From Aquimarina algicola (lineage in GTDB: Bacteria; Bacteroidota; Bacteroidia; Flavobacteriales; Flavobacteriaceae): 64,000 nt of DNA. The notes beneath the pieces are model-generated. The model searched no databases. It saw nothing but the letters and a program-made list of their open reading frames with translations, and was not told where the DNA came from. The stretch covers positions 248,001 to 312,000 of the forward strand of contig NZ_VFWZ01000003.1 of NCBI RefSeq assembly GCF_006443095.1, read 5' to 3'. Position 1 is the first letter of the stretch, and every line of letters begins with the position of its first letter. Positions 54,543 to 63,800 of the stretch are shown piece after piece. The position numbers and the translations under genes are program-made.

Positions 54543-55526
54543 TTAAACCAGGTAAAAGAAAGTAAATACAAATACCCAAACTAAATCTACAAAGTGCCAG
54601 TAAAGACCAACTTTTTCTACCATTTCGTAATTCTTTCTTCTTTCGTAAGTTCCTAAGATTACGTTGATAAAAATGATAATATTGATCACAACTCCAGAGA
54701 AAACGTGAAAACCATGAAATCCTGTTATAAAGAAGAAAAAATTAGCAAACAGCGGTGTTCCGTATTCGTTATGACGCAAATTAGCTCCTTCTACAATACC
54801 GATAGCTTCCGCATTTAATTTCTTTAATGATTCCTCTCTAGAAAGAACAGTCTTATGACCATCTTCGGTTAAGATTTGGGTTCTAATAAGAAGATCAGAT
54901 TTTTTAGCAAAACCATTTCTTATTTCCTCAATTGTATAAGTTGGTAGTGTACCTTCATCAGTATACCAAATACCATTTTTTCTTTCGTGTCGTACTCTTT
55001 CTTTATGTGTATCAATTACCGCAACGTCGTTAAGAGAAACTCTATGTCCTTCTGCATCTACAAATTGAAGAATCTGTCCACCTTTGGTTTCTACAGCCCC
55101 ATACTCTCCTTTTATAAAGTTTTTCCATTCCCATGCTTGAGATCCCACAAAAATAATACCTCCTATGATGGTAAGAAACATATATAAAATAACTTTTTTC
55201 TGTTTCATATGATGACCAGCATCTACCGCCAATACCATTGTTACCGAAGAGAATATAAGTATAAAAGTCATCAAAGCCACATAATACATTGGAGCATCTA
55301 CTCCATGTAAAAAAGGAAAGTGATTAAACACTTCATCAGCGATAGGCCAAGAATCTATAAATTTAAATCTTGAAAAACCATATGCAGCAAGAAAACCTGA
55401 GAACGTAAGTGCATCAGAAAGGATAAAAAACCACATCATCATCTTACCATAAGTCACTTTGAGTGGCTTATTGCCTCCACCCCATAATTTATCTTCGGTG
55501 CCTGTATTAGGAACAGCTGTTTCCAT
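54543..55526 (-). CDS. Cytochrome c oxidase subunit III with a soluble insertion
   Basis: A 327-residue protein. MMMWFFILSDALTFSGFLAA (about residues 29-48) and the C-terminal FFFFITGFHGFHVFSGVVIN and GLYWHFVDLVWVFVFTFFYL mark subunit III. Between the membrane helices a hydrophilic segment of about 100 residues (from about 133 to 235: GEYGAVETKGGQILQFVDAE ... VEGANLRHNEYG) is inserted, which ordinary subunit III lacks. It works with catalytic subunits that are not in this window. Second of two subunit III genes in tandem. Confidence 0.9.
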   Translation of the reverse strand: METAVPNTGTEDKLWGGGNKPLKVTYGKMMMWFFILSDALTFSGFLAAYGFSRFKFIDSWPIADEVFNHFPFLHGVDAPMYYVALMTFILIFSSVTMVLAVDAGHHMKQKKVILYMFLTIIGGIIFVGSQAWEWKNFIKGEYGAVETKGGQILQFVDAEGHRVSLNDVAVIDTHKERVRHERKNGIWYTDEGTLPTYTIEEIRNGFAKKSDLLIRTQILTEDGHKTVLSREESLKKLNAEAIGIVEGANLRHNEYGTPLFANFFFFITGFHGFHVFSGVVINIIIFINVILGTYERRKNYEMVEKVGLYWHFVDLVWVFVFTFFYLV

Positions 55527-55574
55527 ATAAAGAATTTGGTATTATTAAATTTTTCACAAAAGTAAGGATTTTTA

Positions 55575-56156
55575 TTATCTCACGAAATATAAAAACAAAA
55601 AGAGATAAACCCATAAAAAATCAACAAAATGCCAATACATAGCACCTAGTTCTAAACCAATGGTTTGTCCTTTTTTATACTTTTGTTTAAAATGATTATA
55701 AATTACTACTAAAATTACTAATAACCCGCCAATAATGTGTGCTAGGTGTGTTACAACGATTATAAACATAAAAGTTGATATAATATTTGATGTAGGACCA
55801 GTAAAGTGATACCCCTGACGAATTATATCATTAAAACCTTCAAATTGCAAAAAAACAAACACAACTCCCAATGCCAGTGTAGAGAGTAAGAGTATCGTTG
55901 CCAATCCTCTATTTTCTTTTTCTATTGCTTTTTTTACAAAATGAAATGTAACACTACTCGCAATTATAACAAATATACTGTAGATAAAAGGCATTGGAAA
56001 AGTAAGATCTATTTCCCAATCTTTTCTAGATTTGCTAACTACATATGCACTAGTAAGTCCTGCAAAAACCATTGCCATACTAATCATAGCAAACCACATC
56101 ATGGTTTTTTTAGACTTATTAATTTTTTCTTGATCTGTACCTTGTGTTAAATCCAT
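55575..56156 (-). CDS. Cytochrome c oxidase subunit III, short form
   Basis: A 193-residue protein with five helices, the CyoC-like length. MMWFAMISMAMVFAGLTSAY (about 19-38), VVTHLAHIIGGLLVILVVIY and GAMYWHFVDFLWVYLFLFLY are the conserved segments. Its start overlaps the end of the heme O synthase gene by 10 bp. It is a paralog of the 327-residue subunit III that follows 48 bp downstream; both forms in tandem are usual in flavobacterial oxidase clusters. Confidence 0.9.
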   Translation of the reverse strand: MDLTQGTDQEKINKSKKTMMWFAMISMAMVFAGLTSAYVVSKSRKDWEIDLTFPMPFIYSIFVIIASSVTFHFVKKAIEKENRGLATILLLSTLALGVVFVFLQFEGFNDIIRQGYHFTGPTSNIISTFMFIIVVTHLAHIIGGLLVILVVIYNHFKQKYKKGQTIGLELGAMYWHFVDFLWVYLFLFLYFVR

Positions 56157-57058
56157 GCACGAATAAATTTATCTGCTACATAAACAATTTGCAATAACGT
56201 AATATATAAAACACTCATAATCATCAACCGCTTCGCCGTTTTTGCATCTCTTATCTTATATAATCGAATTGCATATTTCAACAAAACAAGTCCCAAAATC
56301 AGTATAATACCCCCAGATACAGGTGTGATATAAAGTTTACCTGTAACTCCAAAAACAGGAATTAAAGAGGTTACTATTGTCCAAACTGTATATATAATTA
56401 CTTGTATTGCTGTTCCTTTATCCCTTTTTCCGGTAGGCAACATAAAAAAGCCTCCTTTTTTATAATCTTCATAAAGCAACCATCCTATTGCCCAAAAATG
56501 TGGAAATTGCCAAAAGAATTGTACCATAAACAATGTGCCTGGCTCAATTCCAAATTCATTCGTTGCCGCTACCCATCCTAACATAAAAGGTATAGCCCCT
56601 GGAAAAGCTCCTACAAACACTGATAATGGTGTTTTCGTTTTTAAAGGCGTATATAGACTTACATAAATAAAAATCGAAATCGCCCCAAACATAGCTGTTT
56701 TAGGATTAATATTATATAAAACAGTAATCCCGGCAATGGTAAAGATTGTAGCTATTGCAAAAGCAGTGTTCACAGACATTCTCCCCGAAGGAATAGGTCT
56801 ATTTTTTGTGCGATCCATCAACTTATCAAGATCACGTTCTATAATTTGATTAAAAGCATTAGAAGCACCAACCATAAAGTATCCGCCTATAGCAAGTAAA
56901 ATAAGAGTACTCCAGGAGATCACATCAACGCCCAGTAAATAACCTGCAAGGGAAGAAAATACAACACTCAATGCCAAACGCATTTTTGTGATTTCTTTAA
57001 AATCCTGTACAATAGAGGTTTTTACGGTATTAACTTGGGTAACGCTCAAATTTTGCAC
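56147..57058 (-). CDS. ctaB: Protoheme IX farnesyltransferase (heme O synthase)
   Basis: A 303-residue UbiA-family prenyltransferase that converts heme B to heme O for the oxidase. NAFNQIIERDLDKLMDRTKN is the first Asp-rich motif (NxxxDxxxD), RPIPSGRMSV follows, and LLYEDYKKGGFFMLPTGKRD holds the second Asp region. About nine membrane helices. It heads the leftward oxidase cluster and is divergent from the MBL-fold hydrolase at 57302. Confidence 0.95.
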   Translation of the reverse strand: MQNLSVTQVNTVKTSIVQDFKEITKMRLALSVVFSSLAGYLLGVDVISWSTLILLAIGGYFMVGASNAFNQIIERDLDKLMDRTKNRPIPSGRMSVNTAFAIATIFTIAGITVLYNINPKTAMFGAISIFIYVSLYTPLKTKTPLSVFVGAFPGAIPFMLGWVAATNEFGIEPGTLFMVQFFWQFPHFWAIGWLLYEDYKKGGFFMLPTGKRDKGTAIQVIIYTVWTIVTSLIPVFGVTGKLYITPVSGGIILILGLVLLKYAIRLYKIRDAKTAKRLMIMSVLYITLLQIVYVADKFIRAWI

Positions 57059-57301
57059 TTTTTTAGCTTATTTTTTATAAAAGTGGTGCAAAGATAATTT
57101 TTAAATGCGGTTTAGACAACAATATAACTAGTTATCATTCACCTTTTAACAACTGTATAAGGTAGCAAAACACTTCTAGTAGCAGAAAAACAAACCGTAG
57201 TCACACTTCTATGATTTTATAAACACCTTAATTTCAGCTTGTAATTTACAGATTGATTTAACGACCAAATCAACTTATCAAAACATACAAAACTTATTCT
57301 T

Positions 57302-58183
57302 ATGAAGAAATTAATATTTCTGATAGCACTATTTTTTACAATTATTAGTGAAGCTCAACAGAATAAAGAGGTTACAATAACGCTCGATTCTATCTCCAAA
57401 AACATATACATGCTCACAGGGCAAGGAGGTAATATTGGAGTGTTCAAAAATGAAAAAGGTCTTTTTATCATTGACGACCAATTCGCAAGATTATCAAAAA
57501 GAATACTTACTAAGCTTAAAAGCATAAGCAATCAACCTGTCACCATGGTGATTAACACTCATTTTCACGGAGACCACACAGGAGGTAATAAGAATTTTAC
57601 CGAGCAGGGCGCTACAATTTTTGCACAAAAAAATGTAAGATCTAGAATGGTATCCAAACAAAAAGAAAAAGGAGATGTTATCTATGAGACTTTACCTGTA
57701 ATTACTTTTGATGAAGGATTACAATTATACTTCAAAAACGAAAACATAAAAGCATATCATGTACACAATGCACATACAGACGGAGATGCTATTATTTATT
57801 TTGCAAATGGAAATGTATTACATATGGGCGATACTTTTTTTAATGGCCGCTATCCATACATTGACTTAAAATCCGGTGGAGATATTAATGGATACATAAA
57901 AGCTTCAGAAAAAGCCTTATTACTCATTAATGATGATACTAAGGTCATCCCCGGCCATGGAAAACTAGCTTCTAAAAGTGATCTAGAGAATTTTTTAAAA
58001 ATGCTAAAAGAAATTACCAATGCAATTCAAAAAGAAATTGATGCCGGTAAGTCTAAAAATGACATCATCAAAAACACATCTTTAACCGCTTTTTATGATT
58101 CAAAAGGATTTGGAGATGGTTTTATAAATCCTGAACGTATGAGACAAACAATCTATACAAGCCTCACCCAAAAAAAGAATTAA
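57302..58183 (+). CDS. Secreted MBL-fold metallo-hydrolase
   Basis: A 293-residue protein with a signal peptide (KKLIFLIALFFTIISEAQ). H87-x-H89-x-D91-H92 in INTHFHGDHTGG is the metal site; YHVHNAHTDGDAIIYFANGN gives the next His and HMGDTFFNGRYPYID the bridging Asp, and VIPGHGKLASKSD the last His. The periplasmic location and pattern resemble subclass B-like beta-lactamase-fold hydrolases. Substrate unknown; nothing marks it as a true beta-lactamase. Single gene. Confidence 0.87.
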   Translation: MKKLIFLIALFFTIISEAQQNKEVTITLDSISKNIYMLTGQGGNIGVFKNEKGLFIIDDQFARLSKRILTKLKSISNQPVTMVINTHFHGDHTGGNKNFTEQGATIFAQKNVRSRMVSKQKEKGDVIYETLPVITFDEGLQLYFKNENIKAYHVHNAHTDGDAIIYFANGNVLHMGDTFFNGRYPYIDLKSGGDINGYIKASEKALLLINDDTKVIPGHGKLASKSDLENFLKMLKEITNAIQKEIDAGKSKNDIIKNTSLTAFYDSKGFGDGFINPERMRQTIYTSLTQKKN

Positions 58184-58189
58184 AAAGAA

Positions 58190-58241
58190 ACGCCTAAAAT
58201 CAAAATTCCAGATCAATATCTATTCCTTTGATTTTAGGCGT
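58190..58241 (-). terminator. Long-stem terminator after the first TonB gene
   Basis: ACGCCTAAAATCAAA and TTTGATTTTAGGCGT form a perfect 15-bp inverted repeat with a 22-nt loop between convergent genes. The minus strand has a T-rich tail (TTTCTTTTT). Confidence 0.7.
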
Positions 58242-58250
58242 CTGCTATTA

Positions 58251-58994
58251 TTATCCTTGTATTTTAAATACAATTGGCAATTGGTATTTTACAGTTACCG
58301 GTTTTCCCCTTTGTTTTCCCGGTGTCATTTCAGGAAAAAGCTTAATAACCCTTTCAGCTTCTTCCTTTAATTTAGGATGAGGAGCTCTAATTTGGATATT
58401 TTGAATAACACCATCAGATCCAACTTCAAACATTGTGTATATTCTTTGTATCCCTTTCAAGCCATATCTTTCTCCAAGACCAGTATTAAATTTTCTAGAA
58501 ACAATTTTTCCAACTTTTTCAGAAAAGCATTGTGCTTTTTCTTTATTAGTACCCATTACTTCGCATCCAGGAAAAACAGGCACATCTTCTACCAGAATAA
58601 ACGGCACTGTAACAGGCTCATCATTGTCATCAATATCAACAATATCGCTTGGATTGACAGGAGTAGACTTTACTGGTTCTTCATGCTTATACTCCTTATC
58701 CATATCCTTGATAACCTCATCATCTTTAACAATTTCAGGATCTGAGAGATCAACAGATTTTTGAGGTTTTACTTTAACAGCCAATTCTTTTTCAGGCTCT
58801 TTTTCAATAACAAAATCATCCATAGTAAAATTAAATTCTTCTTCTACTTCGGATACAGTTGTAGTTGAATTGATTATTGGTGAAGCAGTGTATACTTCAA
58901 ATAAAACATAGGTAAATAAAAGACTTGCAATAAGTCCAATCTGAAAATTCAACAAAGTACTTTTTCGTACATTAGCGTCGTGCTTGTTACTCAT
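58251..58994 (-). CDS. Energy transducer TonB (copy 1)
   Basis: A 247-residue protein with one N-terminal membrane helix (FQIGLIASLLFTYVLFEVYT), an acidic and Lys-rich periplasmic linker (about 50-120) and a TonB C-terminal domain (YGLKGIQRIYTMFEVGSDGV; TPGKQRGKPVTVKYQLPIVF). A segment VPVFPGCEVMGTNKEKAQCF with two Cys precedes the domain, as in many Bacteroidetes TonBs. Unlike copy 2 it lacks a long Pro run. Start set at MSNKHDANVRKS; the frame is open 15 codons upstream. Confidence 0.88.
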   Translation of the reverse strand: MSNKHDANVRKSTLLNFQIGLIASLLFTYVLFEVYTASPIINSTTTVSEVEEEFNFTMDDFVIEKEPEKELAVKVKPQKSVDLSDPEIVKDDEVIKDMDKEYKHEEPVKSTPVNPSDIVDIDDNDEPVTVPFILVEDVPVFPGCEVMGTNKEKAQCFSEKVGKIVSRKFNTGLGERYGLKGIQRIYTMFEVGSDGVIQNIQIRAPHPKLKEEAERVIKLFPEMTPGKQRGKPVTVKYQLPIVFKIQG

Positions 58995-59042
58995 AATATT
59001 TAGATTTAACGTTACAACTAAACCTAAATCAACAAGCATACC

Positions 59043-59078
59043 AAAAAAAGAATCCCGCTACTTATGTAACGGGATTCT
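59043..59078 (-). terminator. Rho-independent terminator between the two TonB genes
   Basis: On the minus strand a 9-bp stem (AGAATCCCG with CGGGATTCT) is followed by seven T. It makes the two TonB genes separate transcripts. Confidence 0.85.
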
Positions 59079-59103
59079 GATATTAAAAACTTTATATTCT
59101 GTC

Positions 59104-59829
59104 TTAGTCTTGTACTTGGAATACAATAGGAAGCGAGTATAATACACCTACAGCTTTACCTCTTTGCTTTCCTGGTGTCATTTTAGGAAGCAACTTTACT
59201 ACTCTCTGTGCTTCTTTTTCTAATCTTGGGTGAGGTCCTCTTGCTTGAACACCTACAATATTACCTGCTCTATCGATTTTAAACCTTACATAGATACGGT
59301 TTACACCGGATAATCCTAATTCACTACCAAGTTCTGTATTAAATTTACGGTTAACAAATTTCTTAACCTTATCACTCATACATTTTTTCTTAGCTGCGTT
59401 ACCTCCAGCTTTTTCACATCCTGGAAAAACAGGTACATTCTCAATAACTGCAAATGGTACATCTGCAATTTCTTCTTCTTCTTCTACATCCTCTACTTCT
59501 TCTACCTCAACAATTTCTTCTTCTTGATTTGTCTCTGTAGATTCTATAATAGTTTCTTCTACTTCTTCTTCATCTTCTACTACGTCAATAATCTCTGGAG
59601 CAGGAGGTGGTGGTGGAGGTGGTGGTGGTGTATTCAAGTTTTGAGTAATTGGCACATCTTCTTCTTCTAACTCGTCAAGATTCACCTGACCTATATCAAT
59701 ATTACTTCTATCATAAGTTTTCCACTCTATTCCTTGCCATGTGATAAAAAGAACTAGGATAAGACCTAATTGAAGGAATAAACCGCTCTTTTTACTTAAA
59801 TCTGCTTTAGGATTTTTCTTTGGTTCCAT
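59104..59829 (-). CDS. Energy transducer TonB (copy 2)
   Basis: A 241-residue TonB. One membrane helix (SGLFLQLGLILVLFITWQGI), then a Pro run (NTPPPPPPPPPAPEI), a strongly acidic Glu/Val stretch, the VPVFPGCEKAGGNAAKKKCM segment with two Cys, and the TonB C-terminal domain (GLSGVNRIYVRFKIDRAGN; MTPGKQRGKAVGVLYSLPIV). It carries proton-motive energy to outer-membrane TonB-dependent receptors. Clearly a paralog of copy 1, separated by a terminator. Confidence 0.92.
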   Translation of the reverse strand: MEPKKNPKADLSKKSGLFLQLGLILVLFITWQGIEWKTYDRSNIDIGQVNLDELEEEDVPITQNLNTPPPPPPPPPAPEIIDVVEDEEEVEETIIESTETNQEEEIVEVEEVEDVEEEEEIADVPFAVIENVPVFPGCEKAGGNAAKKKCMSDKVKKFVNRKFNTELGSELGLSGVNRIYVRFKIDRAGNIVGVQARGPHPRLEKEAQRVVKLLPKMTPGKQRGKAVGVLYSLPIVFQVQD

Positions 59830-59960
59830 ATTATTTAAATCATTATAGGATTGCTAAAATAGCTAATTTCTTTTGTAATTTCCAATTAAAGATCGAAATG
59901 TAAAATAAAAAATACTTTTTTTAACTTTTATTGACCGATTATTTGAAATAAAAATCAATA

Positions 59961-60374
59961 TTAATTACTTATTTTTCTAAATGCAATTAATTTATTTTTA
60001 AAAAGACTACATATTATCACCACAAAAACTGTTCCGCTTGTATTTGCAATCATGTCATACCAATCAGAACTTCTATAATTTGTAATCAAGGCTTGCAAGA
60101 TTTCCATCAATCCACCGTATAGAATGCAGATTATTGAACTTATCAGTATGCTTTGTCTAAAATTCCTGTTTTGTTTCTCTGAAAAGAAAAAAAACAAAAA
60201 CCAGATTAAAGTCAAACCAAAATACGCAATAAAATGACCTATTTTATCGCTTCCTTGAACTCTTATCGGAACAGGAGATGCAATTTTTGCAAGAGATGCC
60301 CAAGTAATGATTAGCATAGCTAAACTTACTAAAGCAAAAAGGGTTTTATGCCCCAATAACTTCCTTATAGCCAT
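59961..60374 (-). CDS. VanZ-family membrane protein
   Basis: A 137-residue protein with four membrane helices. [20 protein letters not shown] (about 43-62) and [20 protein letters not shown], followed by [19 protein letters not shown], are the VanZ-like landmarks. The role of this family outside glycopeptide resistance is unknown. Its start lies inside the end of gcvH (29-bp overlap), so the two are translated from one mRNA. No van genes are near, so resistance is not implied. Confidence 0.85.
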   Translation of the reverse strand: MAIRKLLGHKTLFALVSLAMLIITWASLAKIASPVPIRVQGSDKIGHFIAYFGLTLIWFLFFFFSEKQNRNFRQSILISSIICILYGGLMEILQALITNYRSSDWYDMIANTSGTVFVVIICSLFKNKLIAFRKISN

Positions 60375-60726
60375 CTGCAGACAATAAACTATCGATCTGA
60401 GAAGTATCTGATATTTTTATTTTTATCATCCATCCTTCTCCGTAAGGATCATTATTAACCAACTCCGGATCACTTTCAAGGGCTTCATTAAACTCTATAA
60501 TTTCACCTGATAAAGGCAAAAACAGATCTGATACTGTTTTAACAGCTTCAACGGTACCAAAAACCTCTTCCTGATCTAATTCTTCTCCCATTGTTTCAAC
60601 ATCAACATAAACAATATCACCTAATTCGCTTTGCGCAAAATCTGTGATCCCTACGATAGCGATATCATCTTCTATTTTAATCCACTCGTGGTCTTTTGTA
60701 TACTTTAAATCTGAAGGAATATTCAT
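60346..60726 (-). CDS. gcvH: Glycine cleavage system H protein
   Basis: A 126-residue lipoyl carrier. The lipoylated lysine is K63 in [40 protein letters not shown] begins the fold, and the C-terminus is [17 protein letters not shown]. It shuttles aminomethyl groups between P, T and L proteins, which are not encoded here. It lies 131 bp downstream of sprA, a gene order often seen in flavobacteria, and overlaps the vanZ-like gene. Confidence 0.95.
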   Translation of the reverse strand: MNIPSDLKYTKDHEWIKIEDDIAIVGITDFAQSELGDIVYVDVETMGEELDQEEVFGTVEAVKTVSDLFLPLSGEIIEFNEALESDPELVNNDPYGEGWMIKIKISDTSQIDSLLSADGYKEVIGA

Positions 60727-60857
60727 TTCTAAAATGTTTTTTTATTTGTTTAATTTTATAGAAGACGAAAATAAATTTATTTTATCAGATTTTCAGAACA
60801 ACAGACAAAAAAATATCATAAAATGATTTTCACTGTCTATTAAACAATAAAAACACT

Positions 60858-63800
60858 CTAATTTCCGAAATTGTATCTAATAGTAAAACCTCCTCTAATA
60901 GTCGTTTGTGGAAATGCTGTTGATATCGAATATTCTGAGAATGTGTGATCATAAAAGAATAATGCGGTTAGGTTCTTACTCAATGCATAATCCGCAGTAA
61001 GCTTAACCCCATAAATATCTTGTCCCGCAGTAATTTGAGTATTATCTACATCCAAAAACCTGGTAAATGTTTCATTTCTTCTTAGAGAAAGGTCTGCTCT
61101 AAGATTAAGATCACTCTTAATGATTTGTTTTCTACCTGTAATCCTAGTTGCAAAAGAAAGATCTTTTAATCTATAACCTAAACCAATTATATACTCGTTT
61201 CCTTGAATTTCTGTAAGCAAATTATTATCAAAACTTAAAGACAATGCTCTATCTTTTTTCCATTCTGCAAGAATTTTTATAGAACTTTTCATCTCCATAT
61301 CTAATCGTACAAGAGGGCTAAATTGCTCTGTTAGATTGATATTAGAAAATAGAATTGGATTTCTGAAATTACCTGATTGATCTACATCAGTAGGGTTTCT
61401 AAATTCTAAATTTGTTTGAAATTGATTTATAGAATAATTTGCTCGATATCCATGAGCTACAGAAAATCTCTTAAAACGTTTTTTAAACCATTTTAAGTTC
61501 ATTAAACCGGTATATTTTACATCCCAATTAGGCAAAGGCACATCTCGAAAAGCCCCTTTCTGCACTTTTGAAGGATCAGCACCAGAATATGCAGATAAAA
61601 ACGCAGGTAAAAGAACCGCTTGATTTGTTTTACCAAATCCTATAGGATAGCGATAGCCATTAGGCTCTTGTTCTTCACTTCTTGGAAAATTAGTTGTTCC
61701 ATAAAAATCTTCGGCCAAACGATCTGCAACAACTTGTCTATTTTGTCTAAACTCTTCAAATGCTTCAGAATTAAACTCATCACTGGTTTGAAAAGCTGTA
61801 CTGATAAGCATTGTAGAAATCGTGAAATTACCAAAAGTATTAGGAGTAAGTGAAGAATATGGGTTATCTACATCTATATTACCATCAGTATCAAGATTCA
61901 CCCTATAATTTTCGGTATAGGTTTCAGAATAATTTCTATTTGCACTAATATCAATTTTCAGATCTTTAATAAGACCAAGAGACGCCTGAACATTCAATTG
62001 TCTTCCTTCAACTTCTCTATATTGCTCATTAAAATCTTGATACAAAGTTAACCAACCATTACGAGCTGCTATATCTCTTATTTCTGCTTGACTACCAAAA
62101 ACAAAACCTGCTCCCGGCTTAAGGGTTCCCATAAACCCTGGTTCTCTTACATATCCAGGCAAAAAGATTCCATTATCCTGTTGATAATTAATATTTACTT
62201 TTTTGATAGCTGTAAGTAAACCTATGACAGAATTATATGCTTTTTCTCCTACAGTAAGCTTTCCTCTTCTTTTTCCTGAGCTACTGCCTCCTGATGCTTT
62301 TCTAGAAGGTTCTGGTTCTCCCAGAGCTTTAGCATTTTTATCTTTATTCTTCTTATCAGATTTTTTCTTTGATTTTTTTCGTTGCCCTGGTTTTTTCTTT
62401 GTTAATCCTACGTACTTATAAAGCGTATTCATATCTAAAGACCCGTTCAATGTATGCACATTAGCATTTTGAACTGTATTCCCCAAGTCAGGAATATCCT
62501 CTAACGTTTTTAAAGCTTCACTTCCTTTTACCCATTGAAAGTCTGCATTATAAGAATATGTTCCCCTTATAAACTTAAAAAGAGGTATTTTATTAATAGG
62601 AATCTCATAATTAACCTGTAATTGCTGATTAAGTGTGTTTGCATCTCCTATATCAAAAAATCCACTCCAGATATCTATCTCATTATCTACATTATTATTT
62701 TCGTCTATAAAATTCTTTACGATTCTATTATTAGAAGAGGTAAAACTAAAATTCAATGATTTTGATAAGTTGTAATTTATTCCATATTGCCAATCATAAA
62801 AGAAATTACGCTGAAACAAGGTTGGAGGAGATATATTATCTTCATTATCTGACAGACTAAGATCTCTAAAAACCTGCTCATTATACTGTCGATTAATATT
62901 AGTCCCTACAGATATATTTGTTGGAAGAAGGTTAAAATTAAAATCCTTGAGTATATTCAAATATTTACTTTTGCCTAAAAACTTAGCGTTTTTAAGAGGC
63001 TCTATTTCCTTTGGCTGAAAACTAAAATCATATGTAGCCCCTACTCTTACTGTTTGCTCAAGAGATCTTTCTATTTCAAAATCTCTATGGTCTTCTTGGT
63101 TATATGTTCCTGAAAATGTTAAATTTTCTACATCATATGGCATAGGTTTTTTATCCCCTGTTCGTTCTTTACGAAGACCAATAACATTAAAACTTTGCCT
63201 TTTTGTATAACTTGTAGATTGCCTTTCTATACGTTCTCGTTCTTGAGGATCAGCCGTATTATCTAATCTATCTTGCAATTCAAGGTCTTGAAATTCCTGA
63301 TCATATTGAGGTGTAATCAATTCTTCTCCTCTACTATAGTTAAAAGGTATCTGAAGTCCCCATTTTTTAGGAAATAATTGTCCTAAGTTTACATTAGTTG
63401 TTAGGTCATATTGTTTGATATCTTCAAGACTTCTTTCATTAGGCCCTTGCTCGATCCCCCCAAATCCTATAGTGCTTATTCTACCCGAAGCACTAATGTT
63501 TGCAAAATCAGCAATATTAGCATCCAAACTACCAACAGTAGCCCATCCACCTCTATTTTTAAGATCGCTCAATCTCATTTCATTAAACCAAACCGTACCG
63601 GATTGATCGCTTCCACTATCATTTTTTATCCCTACCATTAATACTCTAATGTCACCTAGGTTTGGATTACCTTTTATCCCAACTCTTAAATTATCTGGTC
63701 CCGGAAAAAAGTTTAAATCTGTAGAGGCAAAATTTTGATCGCCAATTACATTTGATTTTATTCTTTGAAGCACTTCTAAAGGAAGGCTTAATCGGTTAGC

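Noticed and set aside
57302..58183. MBL-fold protein as a class B beta-lactamase
   Set aside because: The metal motif is shared by many hydrolases of this fold; nothing in the rest of the sequence marks antibiotic hydrolysis.
59590..59640. Tandem GGT/GGA repeats on the plus strand as a simple-sequence repeat locus
   Set aside because: They encode the proline run of the TonB linker on the minus strand and need no other explanation.
59961..60374. VanZ-like gene as a glycopeptide resistance gene
   Set aside because: No other van genes are near; VanZ-family proteins beside gcvH are ordinary in flavobacteria.
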